A program made the translations under genes and the position numbers. From assembly GCF_902364365.1 (NCBI RefSeq), contig NZ_CABJDN010000003.1:676894-740893 (forward strand): 64,000 nt of DNA, written 5' to 3'. Shown here in pieces: positions 63,956-64,000 of this stretch (its first letter is position 1; each line of letters starts with the position of its first letter). The notes under the pieces are model-generated. The model worked only from the letters and a program-made list of their open reading frames with translations, had not been told where the DNA came from and made no database searches. The stretch is from Bacteroides intestinalis. Lineage in GTDB: Bacteria; Bacteroidota; Bacteroidia; Bacteroidales; Bacteroidaceae.

Positions 63956-63987
63956 AAAGCCCCCATATCAATCGATATGGAGGCTTT
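63956..63987 (-). terminator. Terminator of a gene beyond the right edge
   Basis: Arms 63956-63968 and 63975-63987 (one mismatch), followed on the minus strand by ttttt. Confidence 0.7.
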
Positions 63988-64000
63988 CCTCTAAAAACGG

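Overview
The window looks like chromosomal DNA of a gut Bacteroides species. The signs are a SusC/SusD pair inside a polysaccharide-utilisation locus (PUL), several promoters that fit the Bacteroides form (TTTG about 19-21 bp before TAnnTTTG), few Shine-Dalgarno sequences, and many secreted or lipoprotein glycosidases. No rRNA, tRNA, CRISPR array, transposase or phage gene was seen. The species cannot be named from the sequence alone.

Layout. 1-14943: a fructan-type PUL. It runs on the minus strand as susC, susD, LamG-GH32, GH32, GH172 and GH32, with a FucP-type sugar permease (cut by the window edge) and a plus-strand aldose epimerase beyond. 14944-15394: a long gap with a 202-bp inverted-repeat element and a terminator. 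15395-22911: a small PD-(D/E)XK nuclease-like protein, a beta-helix exoprotein, an AAA ATPase with a large palindrome over its promoter, a patatin-like lipase and a C1B peptidase. 22168-28401: a six-gene minus-strand unit of VTC polyphosphate polymerase-like protein, DUF4956 membrane protein, DUF2490 barrel, Cthe_2159-type lipoprotein and a LytS/LytTR two-component pair. 28707-33096: etfB, etfA, a TonB-domain protein and an acyl-CoA dehydrogenase. 33171-34423: cbpM and cbpA. 34739-37249: a GH9 plus NodB-like fusion. 37552-44886: threonine aldolase, a winged-helix protein, groEL/groES, a BASS-family transporter, a 55-residue membrane protein, hisS and a YugP-type protease. 45022-53634: GH29 fucosidase, purA, a Fur-family regulator, a DNA-alkylation-repair-like protein, DPP III, an AraC-type regulator and recQ. 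53721-56822: a TPR protein, cysK and a cation diffusion facilitator. 56819-63505: the leucine operon with two isopropylmalate-synthase-family genes, an intervening small membrane protein and a leader-peptide attenuator. 63638-63877: a Cys-rich lipoprotein.

How the parts fit. SusC/SusD would import fructan oligomers, three GH32 proteins and a GH172 would act on them, and the permease would take up the sugar. The leucine operon carries leuA, leuC, leuD and leuB plus a CimA-like gene, so it could feed both leucine and citramalate-route isoleucine synthesis. Its promoter, Leu/Ile-rich leader peptide, antiterminator pairing and terminator are all visible upstream.

The most unusual signals are intergenic. 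Four loci carry unrelated sequences that all repeat with a 22-bp period. Three others are hairpins whose stems are built of 7-bp units and which start at or within two bases of a stop codon. Five of these seven loci sit between convergent gene ends.
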